Positions 1 to 7,418 of a stretch of DNA of 8,626 bases are shown piece by piece. Numbering within the stretch: the first letter of the stretch is position 1; the number at the start of each line of letters is the position of its first letter. The position numbers and the translations under genes were made by a program. The stretch covers positions 1 through 8,626 of the forward strand of contig JAFAZL010000156.1 of assembly GCA_019239815.1 (NCBI GenBank), given 5' to 3'. A model generated the notes under the pieces. It saw nothing but the letters and a program-made list of their open reading frames with translations. It ran no database searches and was not told where the DNA came from. The stretch is from Acidobacteriota bacterium. Its GTDB lineage: Bacteria; Acidobacteriota; Terriglobia; Acidoferrales; UBA7541.

Positions 1-2630
1 TTTTGAAATCGTGGGCCGTCCCCAAGGGACCGTCGCTCAATCCCAACGATAAACGCCTTGCGATGCAAACCGAAGATCATCCGTTCGAATACCGAAAATT
101 CGAAGGTTCCATCCCCAAAGGGGAATACGGCGGCGGTGAAATGATCATATGGGACCAGGGCACGTATGCGCCGGAGGGAACGCTCAGTATCAAAGACCAA
201 CTCGCGAAAGGCGACTTTAAGTTTCAGCTCAACGGCGAAAAACTTCGCGGCAGTTTCGTCCTCGTGAAGCTGAAGAAGCCCGGCAACAAAAACGAATGGC
301 TCCTGATCAAGCATCGCGACGCCTTCGTGGACGCGAAATGGGACGCCGAGCAGCACGCCGAATCCGTGGTCACCGGCCGCACGCTGGAAGATATTCGAAA
401 AGGGCGTCCAGCATCACGGGAACGTCGCGCTGTCGATCCTTCCGCGTTGCCGGGTGCGGTCGAAACACCGATGCCGAAGATGCCGAGCGGCGTGCGGGCG
501 ACGCTCGCCGAACTCGGCGACAAACCTTTCTCAAGTCCCAACTGGGTCTTCGAAATCAAATGGGACGGCGTCCGTGCCATCGCCCAAGTCGAGAACGGCA
601 AGACGACGCTGTGGGCGCGATCGGGTCGCGACGTAACGCTCGAATACCCCGAGTTCAAAGACATGGCCGCACGGTTTCGCGTCCGCGAAGCCATCATCGA
701 CGGCGAAATCGTAACGCTCGACTCCGACGGCCGCAGCAACTTTCATACGCTGCAACACCGCCTCGGTGTTCAGAACCCGTCGCGGCAGTTGATGCAGTCC
801 GTTCCGCTCGACTACTTCGCGTTTGATGTGATGTACGCCGACGGATACGATTTGCGGCGTGTGCCGCTGGTCGATCGCAAAGATTTCCTACAGCAGGTCT
901 TGTCGCCAAATGAGCGCCTTCATTTCTCGGAGCACATCCCGGATCAAGGCGAGGCGCTCTACGAAGCCGCGCGCAGCAAAGGCCTCGAAGGCATCATCGC
1001 CAAGCTCAAAAACAGTACCTACGCCGGCGCGCGCACTTCCACCTGGGTGAAGCTGAAAATCGTCAGCGAAGTCGACGCTGTTGTCGCCGGGTACACCGAA
1101 GGCCGCGGCAGCCGCAAATTTTTCGGCGCGCTCGTTCTCGGCCTCCACGAAGGCAAAGAGCTGAAATTTATCGGCAGTGTCGGTACAGGATTCGACGAAA
1201 ACAAACAAGAGGAGATCCTCAAGCAACTAGAGAAATTGCGGACCGAGAAGTCACCGTTCGTCAAGCCGCCAGGATTGCGCGAAAATGTCTATTGGGTCGA
1301 GCCTGAATTGGTCGCTCGCGTGAAGTATGCGAACTGGACCAACGATAATCATCTGCGCGCTCCAGTTTTCCTTAGCCTGCTTACCGATCGCGCAGCGAAA
1401 GACTGCACGATGGAAGACGCGAAGCCCGAAAGCACCTCCGCACTCGAGTCAAAGGCAGAAAAAGAAAACCCGGTGCCGAAGAAAGCGAAAGAAAAACCGA
1501 CGAAAGTGGCGCCTTCAGAGGTAGTAGAGGAACACGAGAGCGAAGAGTTTCTTGCCGAGGAACCCAAGGCCGAGAACAAAACCCAACGCAGCAAACAAAA
1601 ATCGGCAAAGAGCTCGGAATCGTCGCCGAAAATCACCGGCAAAACCGTCTCGATATCCTCTGGTCGCGAAGTTGAGATCGAAAACGAACTGCGCAGCGGC
1701 ACCAAAGAAACGATGGACGTGGAATCCGACGGTCAGCGCCTTCACTTCAGCAACCTCAACAAGATTTATTTCCCCGAGGTCCGCGTCAAAAAGCGCGAAC
1801 TTCTCGCCTACTACTACCGCATGGCGCGCTACATCCTGCCGTTCTTGCAGGATCGCCCGATGGTCCTGCGCCGCTATCCCGACGGAGTCGACGGCAAAGC
1901 ATTTTTTCAAAAGGAAGCTCCGTCGTATCTCCCCGACTGGATCCAAACCGCAACCGTCGCCTCCGACGAACGCGGCGGCGAGATGCAATACATCCTCTGT
2001 AATTCGCGGGCAACGCTCCTCTATCTGACGAACCTCGGTTGCATCGACCACAATCCCTGGTCGAGCCGTGCCCAAAGCCAGGAAAGCCCCGACTATGTCT
2101 TCTTCGATCTCGACCCGACCGACGACACGCCTTTCTCCGACGTGATGCACATCGCGCGCGAAGTCTACGCTATGCTGAAATCCATCAAGATGCGATGCTA
2201 CATGAAAACCTCAGGCGCATCGGGTTTTCACATCTTCATTCCGCTCGAGCCAAAATACACATTCGAGCAAACGCGCACCTTCGCCGAAGTCGTCGGACGT
2301 CTCGTCGCATCCGAAAATCCGAAGCTGACAACATTCGAACGCACCGTCAGCAAGCGTCCCAAAGGCCGCATCCTGATCGACGCCCTGCAAAACGCCAGCG
2401 GCAAACCGTTAGCCTGCGCCTACTCCGTCCGAGCCTTTCCAAAGGCAACCGTCTCAACGCCTCTCACGCCCGAAGAACTCACCACCAACATCTCCGCCGA
2501 ACAATTCACCTTGCGCAATTTCAACGACCGTATCGCGAAAGTCGGCGATCTTTGGGCCGACTTTTGGAAAAACCGCCAAACTCTCGACCGCGCCCTCGAG
2601 CTCCTCGCCAAAAAATTCCCAAAAAGCTAG
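1..2630 (+). CDS. ligD: Multifunctional NHEJ DNA ligase LigD (PE-Lig-Pol), 5'-truncated by window edge
   Basis: Bacterial non-homologous end joining enzyme that trims, fills and seals DNA breaks in the cytoplasm, normally recruited by Ku. Residues are numbered from the first full codon (base 3). The 3'-phosphoesterase domain covers about 1-135; H26 and Y30 in EDHPFEY fit its conserved His/Tyr, while the HxxxxxHxDxR part lies upstream of the window. The ATP-dependent ligase covers about 150-462, with nucleotidyl lysine K186 in EIKWDG, motif IV LEGIIAK (328-334) and motif V WVKLK (348-352). A charged linker spans about 465-577. The primase-type polymerase covers about 578-875, with metal-binding D702 and D704 in FDLDP, SGASGFHIF (737-745) and D793 in ILIDAL. 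Domain order matches the Pseudomonas type, not the mycobacterial Pol-PE-Lig type. The TTG at base 3 is not a real start: it encodes the Leu of the conserved LKSWAVPKG, so roughly 55-60 residues are missing. The stop is TAG. No Ku gene is visible. Confidence 0.96.
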   Translation, partial: LKSWAVPKGPSLNPNDKRLAMQTEDHPFEYRKFEGSIPKGEYGGGEMIIWDQGTYAPEGTLSIKDQLAKGDFKFQLNGEKLRGSFVLVKLKKPGNKNEWLLIKHRDAFVDAKWDAEQHAESVVTGRTLEDIRKGRPASRERRAVDPSALPGAVETPMPKMPSGVRATLAELGDKPFSSPNWVFEIKWDGVRAIAQVENGKTTLWARSGRDVTLEYPEFKDMAARFRVREAIIDGEIVTLDSDGRSNFHTLQHRLGVQNPSRQLMQSVPLDYFAFDVMYADGYDLRRVPLVDRKDFLQQVLSPNERLHFSEHIPDQGEALYEAARSKGLEGIIAKLKNSTYAGARTSTWVKLKIVSEVDAVVAGYTEGRGSRKFFGALVLGLHEGKELKFIGSVGTGFDENKQEEILKQLEKLRTEKSPFVKPPGLRENVYWVEPELVARVKYANWTNDNHLRAPVFLSLLTDRAAKDCTMEDAKPESTSALESKAEKENPVPKKAKEKPTKVAPSEVVEEHESEEFLAEEPKAENKTQRSKQKSAKSSESSPKITGKTVSISSGREVEIENELRSGTKETMDVESDGQRLHFSNLNKIYFPEVRVKKRELLAYYYRMARYILPFLQDRPMVLRRYPDGVDGKAFFQKEAPSYLPDWIQTATVASDERGGEMQYILCNSRATLLYLTNLGCIDHNPWSSRAQSQESPDYVFFDLDPTDDTPFSDVMHIAREVYAMLKSIKMRCYMKTSGASGFHIFIPLEPKYTFEQTRTFAEVVGRLVASENPKLTTFERTVSKRPKGRILIDALQNASGKPLACAYSVRAFPKATVSTPLTPEELTTNISAEQFTLRNFNDRIAKVGDLWADFWKNRQTLDRALELLAKKFPKS
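1395..1733 (+). other. Low-complexity charged linker within LigD, between ligase and polymerase domains
   Basis: This codes for LigD residues about 465-577. The stretch is dominated by Lys, Glu, Ser, Pro and Ala, with clusters such as KKAKEKPTK and EEHESEEF, and looks disordered. It has no recognisable domain. Recognisable polymerase sequence resumes near QRLHFSNLNKIYFPE. In P. aeruginosa LigD the ligase and polymerase are, to my knowledge, joined by only a few residues, so about 110 residues is long. The reading frame is open throughout, so this is an in-frame insertion or extension rather than a frameshift. Confidence 0.8.
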
Positions 2631-2685
2631 TCGCAAATCTGACCACGCAACGCTGCTCGCGAAAACATGCCGTCCGCGTCCCACC

Positions 2686-2703
2686 TTCGTCCGTTTCGTC
2701 CGT
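2686..2703 (+). repeat. Perfect tandem 9-bp repeat in the ligD-M13 intergenic gap
   Basis: TTCGTCCGT occurs twice with no gap (2686-2694 and 2695-2703), followed by GGACTTC. It lies in the 135-base gap between ligD and the M13 gene. The rest of the gap holds only a 5-bp hairpin (CTACG 2710-2714 with CGTAG 2720-2724, 5-base loop) and no U-run, so I see no convincing terminator or promoter there. The repeat has the flavour of the dispersed CTTCGT...GTGG-type intergenic repeats seen in many genomes, but one copy cannot establish that. Confidence 0.6.
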
Positions 2704-2756
2704 GGACTTCTACGCGCTTCGTAGGTAATCTCGGCGAAGCAATTTCCAACATGCTC

Positions 2757-2760
2757 GAGG
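2757..2760 (+). promoter_or_regulatory. Ribosome binding site deciding the M13 peptidase start
   Basis: GAGG ends 5 bases before the ATG at 2766. Alternative in-frame starts at 2667 and 2751 lack a comparable site and would put an unsuitable stretch ahead of the signal peptide. Confidence 0.55.
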
Positions 2761-2765
2761 CCCTC

Positions 2766-4802
2766 ATGCGATATATCGCAACTGCTCTTGTCGCCGCTGC
2801 AATTCTGATCTCCGCGCCGCTTTACGCGCAGGAGAAACCGCTCCACGGCATCGACGTCGCCGACCTCGATCGCAAGGCGAATCCGTGTAACGACTTCTAC
2901 GATTTCGCGAATGGCACCTGGCGCTCGAAAAATCCGATTCCCGCATCGATGGTGATCTGGAGCAAACGTTGGGCGTCCGGCGAAGCGACAAAAGACATCC
3001 TGCACGGAATCCTCGAAGAAGCCGCCGCCAAAGCGCCAAGCGAGCCGCCAAAATCAACCGAGCGCCTCATCGGCGACTATTACGCCGCCTGTATGGATCA
3101 AAAAGCGATCGACGCACTCGGCGTCAAAGCGCTCGAACGCGAAATGGCTTGGATTCGTTCGATGGCGTCCACAGAAGATCTGCAGCCAGTGATCCAAAAA
3201 CTCAACGAAGAAGCGATTTTCGTCCCCTTCACTTTCGGCTCCAGCCAGGACCCGCACAATCCGCAATCGGTGATCGCCGACGCTGGCGCCGGCGGACTCG
3301 GCCTTCCCGAACGCGACTATTACTTCAAAGACGACGCCAAATCCAAAGAGACGCGCGAAAAATATCTCCAGCACGTTGCCGCGATGTTCGTGCTCGCTGG
3401 AACCGACAAAGAGACCGCCGCAGCCAACGCAAAAATCGTGATGCGCATGGAAACCGCCTTCGCCGGCGCCTCGCTCACGAACGTGGAGTTGCGCGACCCG
3501 CACGCCACCGATCACAAAATGACGCTCGATGACGTACAAAAGCTGACGCCGAGCTTCAACTGGAGCACATATTTCGAGACGCTAAGTCTCAGCCCAGACG
3601 TGCCCATCAACGTCGATCAGCCAAAGTTCTTCGAGCAGTTTCAAAAAGAACTAAAAGAGACTTCGATCGGCGACTGGAAAGCGTATCTGACGTGGCAGGT
3701 TCTGCTCTCGGCCGCACCCTCGCTCTCGACACCCTTCGTGGAGGAAAACTTTGCCTTCTTCCACAAATATTTGCAGGGCGCGGCGGAGATGAAACCGCAC
3801 TGGAAGCGCTGCGTCGAAGCCACCGACAACGACCTCGGCGAAGCGCTCGGCAAAAAATACGTCGAGAAAACTTTTTCACCCGAAGCCAAAGCCCGCATGC
3901 AGGAAATGGTCAAAAACATCCTGCTCGCACTCCACGACGACATTCAAACGCTCACATGGATGAGCGACGAAACCAAAAAGAAAGCGCTCGAGAAACTCGC
4001 AACCTTCAATCCGAAAGTCGGCTATCCCGACAAGTGGAAGGATTACAGCACCGTCGAAATCACGCGCGATGCCTATTGGGCCGACGTCGTTTCCGCCCGC
4101 CGTTTCGCCGTGAAAGATGACGCGAAGCTCATCGGCAAGCCCGTCGATCGCGGTCGCTGGGGCATGACCACGCCAACCTCCAACGCCTACTACAATCCGC
4201 AACTCAATGAAATCGTCTTCCCCGCCGGCATCTTGCTTCCACCCATGTTCGACGTGAATGCCAGCGACGCCGTGAACTACGGCGGCATCGGCCCAGTGAT
4301 CGGCCATGAGATTTCGCATGGCTTCGACGACCAAGGCGCGCAGTTCGACGCCACCGGCGAGCTAAAAAATTGGTGGACGCCCGACGACTACAAAAAATTC
4401 CAGGACCGCGGCAAATGCATCATCGACCAATTCAGCGGATACACCGTTGATGGTGGTCTGCATGAAAACGGCAAATTGGTCGAAGGCGAAAGCATCGGCG
4501 ATCTCGGCGGCGTGAAACTTGCCTATCTCGCTTTCGAAAAATCGATGGAAGGCAAGCCGCGTCCCGCCAACAAAGACGGCTTCACTCCCGAGCAACAATT
4601 TTTCATCTCGTGGGGGCAAGCGCGCGGCGACGAAATTCGTCCCGACGCACAGCGGCAATTCGTCCTGACCAATCCGCATCCCATCAGCAAGTATCGCGTG
4701 CTCGGTCCGCTCAGCAATCTGCCTGAATTTCAGAAAGCGTTCAGCTGCAAAGCCGGTGACGCAATGGTTCGCTCCGAGGAACATCGCTGCACGATTTGGT
4801 AA
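2766..4802 (+). CDS. Secreted M13 family zinc endopeptidase (neprilysin/PepO-like)
   Basis: A 678-residue zinc metallopeptidase expected to cleave peptides outside the cytoplasm. M13 enzymes are usually about 650-700 residues, so it looks complete. Residues 1-21 form a signal peptide (MRYIATALVAAAILISAPLYA, cleavage likely after A21), with no lipobox Cys, implying a periplasmic or secreted soluble enzyme. The N-terminal M13 domain begins at PCNDFYDFANGTW (40-52). The C-terminal catalytic domain shows the substrate-binding NAYYN (473-477), FPAGILLPP, the zinc site HEISH (H514, E515, H518), and GESIGD with third ligand E575 and D579, in place of the more usual ENIAD. It ends in the family's CxxW signature, C675-T-I-W678. 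The frame is open upstream to 2667, but the start at 2766 puts the signal peptide at the N-terminus and has a ribosome binding site. It lies 135 bases after ligD, with no functional link evident. The natural substrate cannot be told from sequence. Confidence 0.96.
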   Translation: MRYIATALVAAAILISAPLYAQEKPLHGIDVADLDRKANPCNDFYDFANGTWRSKNPIPASMVIWSKRWASGEATKDILHGILEEAAAKAPSEPPKSTERLIGDYYAACMDQKAIDALGVKALEREMAWIRSMASTEDLQPVIQKLNEEAIFVPFTFGSSQDPHNPQSVIADAGAGGLGLPERDYYFKDDAKSKETREKYLQHVAAMFVLAGTDKETAAANAKIVMRMETAFAGASLTNVELRDPHATDHKMTLDDVQKLTPSFNWSTYFETLSLSPDVPINVDQPKFFEQFQKELKETSIGDWKAYLTWQVLLSAAPSLSTPFVEENFAFFHKYLQGAAEMKPHWKRCVEATDNDLGEALGKKYVEKTFSPEAKARMQEMVKNILLALHDDIQTLTWMSDETKKKALEKLATFNPKVGYPDKWKDYSTVEITRDAYWADVVSARRFAVKDDAKLIGKPVDRGRWGMTTPTSNAYYNPQLNEIVFPAGILLPPMFDVNASDAVNYGGIGPVIGHEISHGFDDQGAQFDATGELKNWWTPDDYKKFQDRGKCIIDQFSGYTVDGGLHENGKLVEGESIGDLGGVKLAYLAFEKSMEGKPRPANKDGFTPEQQFFISWGQARGDEIRPDAQRQFVLTNPHPISKYRVLGPLSNLPEFQKAFSCKAGDAMVRSEEHRCTIW

Positions 4803-4817
4803 GCGCAGAACGATCAT

Positions 4818-4851
4818 CGCGTATGCTCATGCTACGCGTCCGCGCGTGAGC
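4818..4851 (+). other. Two overlapping, mutually exclusive hairpins between M13 gene and permease gene
   Basis: Hairpin A pairs CGCGTA (4818-4823) with TACGCG (4833-4838); GC (4825-4826) can also pair with GC (4831-4832), leaving T4824 bulged. Hairpin B pairs GCTACGCG (4831-4838) with CGCGT (4843-4847) plus AGC (4849-4851), with loop TCCG and G4848 bulged. Both use 4831-4838, so only one can form. No U-run follows, so neither is a classical intrinsic terminator. Hairpin B ends 10 bases before the permease ribosome binding site. GC-rich DNA forms such structures by chance, so function is unproven. Confidence 0.4.
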
Positions 4852-4860
4852 TTATAGCGT

Positions 4861-4866
4861 AAGGTG
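4861..4866 (+). promoter_or_regulatory. Ribosome binding site deciding the permease start
   Basis: AAGGTG lies 9 bases ahead of the ATG at 4876. It overlaps the alternative GTG start at 4864, which itself lacks a good site, so ATG 4876 is preferred. Confidence 0.55.
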
Positions 4867-4875
4867 TTCAACCGG

Positions 4876-7389
4876 ATGACCAACCTTCGTTACGCCTTTC
4901 GACAGCTTCGCAGCGCGCCCGCATTTGCGCTGACCGTAATTTTGACACTTGGCGCAGGCATCGGCGCGAACCTCGCCATCTTTCAACTCCTGCACGCCGT
5001 TCTGTTCGCAAAATTGCCTGTCGCCGCGCCGGAGCAGCTCTATTCCATCCACGCGGTCAAATCGCCGTTTGATGCGCAGTGGTTCTTCTCCTTTCCGGCA
5101 TACAAAAAGCTGCAACGTGAACCATCCGGCTCATCGTCGCTCATCGCTCGTTCAGGAATCTCCGAAGGGCTGCTGAAGGCCACAGCCCACGCGTCGGAAC
5201 GCGTGCGCTTTCAGCTTGTTTCTTCCAACTTCTTCGACGTGCTCGGACTCGTGCTGGAACGCGGACGCTTTTTTCGCGACGGCGACGACACCACGGGAGA
5301 TGCTGAAATACCAATCGTCTTGCGTGCAGCTTATTGGCAACGGGCGTTCGGCTCCGACGCAAACATTCTTGGAAGTAAGCTTGTCGTGAATGGTGTCCCC
5401 GTCGTAGTCGTGGGCATCGCACCCGAGAAATTCTCAGGCGTCGTCATAGGCTCGGCGGTCGACGTCTGGCTGCCTCTCTCCGCCCAATCGACGCTCCAAT
5501 TCCGAACATGGTTCGATTCGACGGGTCCTGGCACTGGCGCGGATATTGGCGGATCGTATCTGAGTCAATCCAACGTGTACTGGCTTTGGCTGATCGCGCG
5601 CATACCGGACGCCGCAACCCAGCCGCAAACCGCCGCGCGATGGACGCAAGTTCTACAACCCGACTTCGCCGAACTCGCCGCGATTTCGAAAGACAATCGC
5701 GAACGCGCGCAAGTTCTGCAAAGCAACGTCCAGTTGGTCTCCGCCGCGGGTGGCGAAGGCACGCTTCGAAACGAATATTCCCCCGCGCTTCTCGTCTTGA
5801 TGGCCATGGCCGCCGTGGTTTTGTTGATTGGTTGCGTCAACATTGCAAATTTGCAGCTCGCGCGCCTCTTGAGCCGCCGGCGTGAACTGAGCGTTCGCGC
5901 ATCGCTCAGCGCCAATCGCTGGCAGCTTCTGCGGCAACTTGTCGCCGAAGGATTTTTGCTCGCCGCTGCCGGCGCAATCCTCGCAGTCGCAATCGGCCAA
6001 ACCGCAAGCGCGTTGTTACTGCGATGGGCCTCGAGCAGCGGCTCTTCCATCGACCTGAATCTCGAATCCAGCTGGGCGTTTTTTGGGTTGGGCGCGCTAC
6101 TGCTGCTGCTCGCGTTGCTGGCTTGCAGCGTTTTGCCGGCCTGGCACATGACGCGCACCGATTTGTCGGAAAGCATGACATCCCGAGCCGCATCTGGTTC
6201 CCTCGGCGGACCCAAGTCACGGACATGGTCGAGCTTGCTGCTCGCGGGGCAAGTCAGCTTTTCGTTGTTGGCCGTCGGCACTGCCGCGATGTTTGCCCAA
6301 ACACTGCTCAGTCTCAGCCACGTGAACGCCGGATTAGATCGTGACCGCCTGATCACCATTCGCCTCGACCTCGGCGACTCGCACTTCCACGAAGACGACT
6401 TGCCTGCTTTATACGCACGTGCACTCGATCGAATTAGGCAGATTCACGGCGTCAACGACGTCGCCGTGCAGATGTGCGAGATCCCCGCCTGCATCTGGAA
6501 CACGGCCATCCATGTCGCCGGCCGTTCCGACATTCCCGAAAAACAAATGCACGGCGAAGAGAATCACGTCGGCGCCGGATACTTTCACACGATGGGAATT
6601 CCGCTCATCGCAGGCCGCGAGTTCGACGCGCGCGATTTGCCGGATTCGCAACACGTCGCGATTTTGAGCCGCGCATTCTCGCGTCAGCTCTTCGGCGACG
6701 AAAGCCCGATTGGCCACCGCATCGGCTATCGCGCCGCGCCGGACGATTCGACATACCTTGTCGTCGGCGAAGTCGAAGACGCGCGCGTCGATAACTTGCG
6801 CTCGGCGGCGCCACCCGTCGCGTACTTCTCGCTCGAACAGCGCCCGGCGTTCGCCGACACGATCATGGTGCGCGCCGCGGGCGATCCTGCCTCGCTCTTC
6901 GCGTCGATCCGCAGCGAACTCGCCGCCGCTGAACCCGATTTGCCAATCCAATCGATCGCCCCGCTGAACTTTGCCTACAGCGAAGGACTGTCTCGCGAGA
7001 TTTTGCTGGCGCGATTGACCGGCGCTTTCGGATTTTTGGCGCTGGGGCTCGCTGTTCTCGGATTTTATGGCTTACTTTCCTTCATGGTGACGCGCCGGAC
7101 GGCGGAAATCGGAGTTCGCGTCGCCGTAGGCGCGACGCCCACCGATCTATATCGCCTGGTGCTCGAACGAACGCTGGTTATCTTGATTGCGGGAATCGTT
7201 CCCGGCCTCGCGCTGATCGAAGCGATGAAGTACGTGGCACGCAATCTGCTCTTCGGTGCGGGCGCAACAAGTTTTGTTCCGGTGCTGACTGCGGTTATCG
7301 TTCTGGCCGCAGCCGGCGTCGGAGCGTCGCTGCGTCCGGCGATGCGCGCTGCGAAAATTGATCCGATCCAGGCCCTGCGTGCGGACTGA
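4876..7389 (+). CDS. ADOP-type MacB/FtsX permease without its own ATPase
   Basis: An 837-residue inner-membrane protein resembling two MacB/FtsX permease units in tandem, the architecture of acidobacterial duplicated orphan permeases. The N-terminus TNLRYAFRQLRSAPAF is typical of the family. Predicted order: TM1 (about 15-39), first periplasmic core domain (about 45-298), TM2-TM4 (about 303-325, 354-381, 400-421), a cytoplasmic stretch, TM5 (about 452-476), second periplasmic domain (about 480-703), then TM6-TM8 (about 712-737, 765-783, 800-820). FtsX signatures appear twice: NIANLQLARLLSRRRELSVR after TM2, and GFYGLLSFMVTRRTAEIGVR with the C-terminal DPIQALRAD. MacB permeases work with an ATPase in mechanotransmission or efflux; no ATPase gene is visible here, as usual for ADOPs, so partner and substrate are unknown. 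The second periplasmic domain carries two nearby cysteines (C534, C539). The gene follows the M13 gene by 73 bases and precedes the NlpE-like gene by 29. The alternative start at GTG 4864 would add four residues. Confidence 0.92.
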   Translation: MTNLRYAFRQLRSAPAFALTVILTLGAGIGANLAIFQLLHAVLFAKLPVAAPEQLYSIHAVKSPFDAQWFFSFPAYKKLQREPSGSSSLIARSGISEGLLKATAHASERVRFQLVSSNFFDVLGLVLERGRFFRDGDDTTGDAEIPIVLRAAYWQRAFGSDANILGSKLVVNGVPVVVVGIAPEKFSGVVIGSAVDVWLPLSAQSTLQFRTWFDSTGPGTGADIGGSYLSQSNVYWLWLIARIPDAATQPQTAARWTQVLQPDFAELAAISKDNRERAQVLQSNVQLVSAAGGEGTLRNEYSPALLVLMAMAAVVLLIGCVNIANLQLARLLSRRRELSVRASLSANRWQLLRQLVAEGFLLAAAGAILAVAIGQTASALLLRWASSSGSSIDLNLESSWAFFGLGALLLLLALLACSVLPAWHMTRTDLSESMTSRAASGSLGGPKSRTWSSLLLAGQVSFSLLAVGTAAMFAQTLLSLSHVNAGLDRDRLITIRLDLGDSHFHEDDLPALYARALDRIRQIHGVNDVAVQMCEIPACIWNTAIHVAGRSDIPEKQMHGEENHVGAGYFHTMGIPLIAGREFDARDLPDSQHVAILSRAFSRQLFGDESPIGHRIGYRAAPDDSTYLVVGEVEDARVDNLRSAAPPVAYFSLEQRPAFADTIMVRAAGDPASLFASIRSELAAAEPDLPIQSIAPLNFAYSEGLSREILLARLTGAFGFLALGLAVLGFYGLLSFMVTRRTAEIGVRVAVGATPTDLYRLVLERTLVILIAGIVPGLALIEAMKYVARNLLFGAGATSFVPVLTAVIVLAAAGVGASLRPAMRAAKIDPIQALRAD

Positions 7390-7390
7390 A

Positions 7391-7409
7391 AGATTTGACG
7401 ACTAAATCT
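7391..7409 (+). promoter_or_regulatory. 6-bp inverted repeat (AGATTT-N7-AAATCT) just upstream of a ribosome binding site
   Basis: A perfect AT-rich inverted repeat pairs 7391-7396 with 7404-7409 around a 7-base spacer. It starts one base after the permease stop codon and directly abuts the GGAGGG ribosome binding site of the NlpE-like gene. It could be an operator or a small RNA hairpin near the ribosome site. A chance match of this size is quite possible. Confidence 0.3.
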
Positions 7410-7415
7410 GGAGGG
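7410..7415 (+). promoter_or_regulatory. Ribosome binding site of the NlpE-like gene
   Basis: GGAGGG ends 3 bases before ATG 7419, slightly close but the strongest such match in the window. It argues against the in-frame TTG at 7395 as the start. Confidence 0.6.
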
Positions 7416-7418
7416 TAC

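Noticed and set aside
3..5. TTG as the start codon of ligD
   Set aside because: It encodes the Leu of the conserved LKSWAVPKG within the phosphoesterase domain; the gene clearly continues upstream of the window.
1515..2150. 211-codon open frame on the - strand inside ligD
   Set aside because: Antisense shadow of the ligase linker and polymerase coding sequence, with no family resemblance.
2710..2724. Hairpin CTACG/CGTAG as the ligD terminator
   Set aside because: Only five pairs and no U-run downstream; too weak to call.
2039..2728. 229-codon open frame overlapping the end of ligD on the + strand
   Set aside because: Arg/Ser/His-rich translation typical of an out-of-frame reading of GC-rich coding DNA; it overlaps the catalytic polymerase domain of ligD and matches no family I recognise.
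2667..2765. Longer M13 peptidase beginning at ATG 2667 or 2751
   Set aside because: The extra residues are not family-like, would bury the signal peptide, overlap the tandem repeat, and lack a good ribosome binding site.
5565..6359. 264-codon open frame on the - strand inside the permease gene
   Set aside because: Lies wholly antisense to a well-supported gene, has low-complexity composition and no recognisable motifs.
6409..6951. 180-codon open frame on the - strand inside the permease gene
   Set aside because: Antisense shadow over the second periplasmic domain; no motif or ribosome binding site support.
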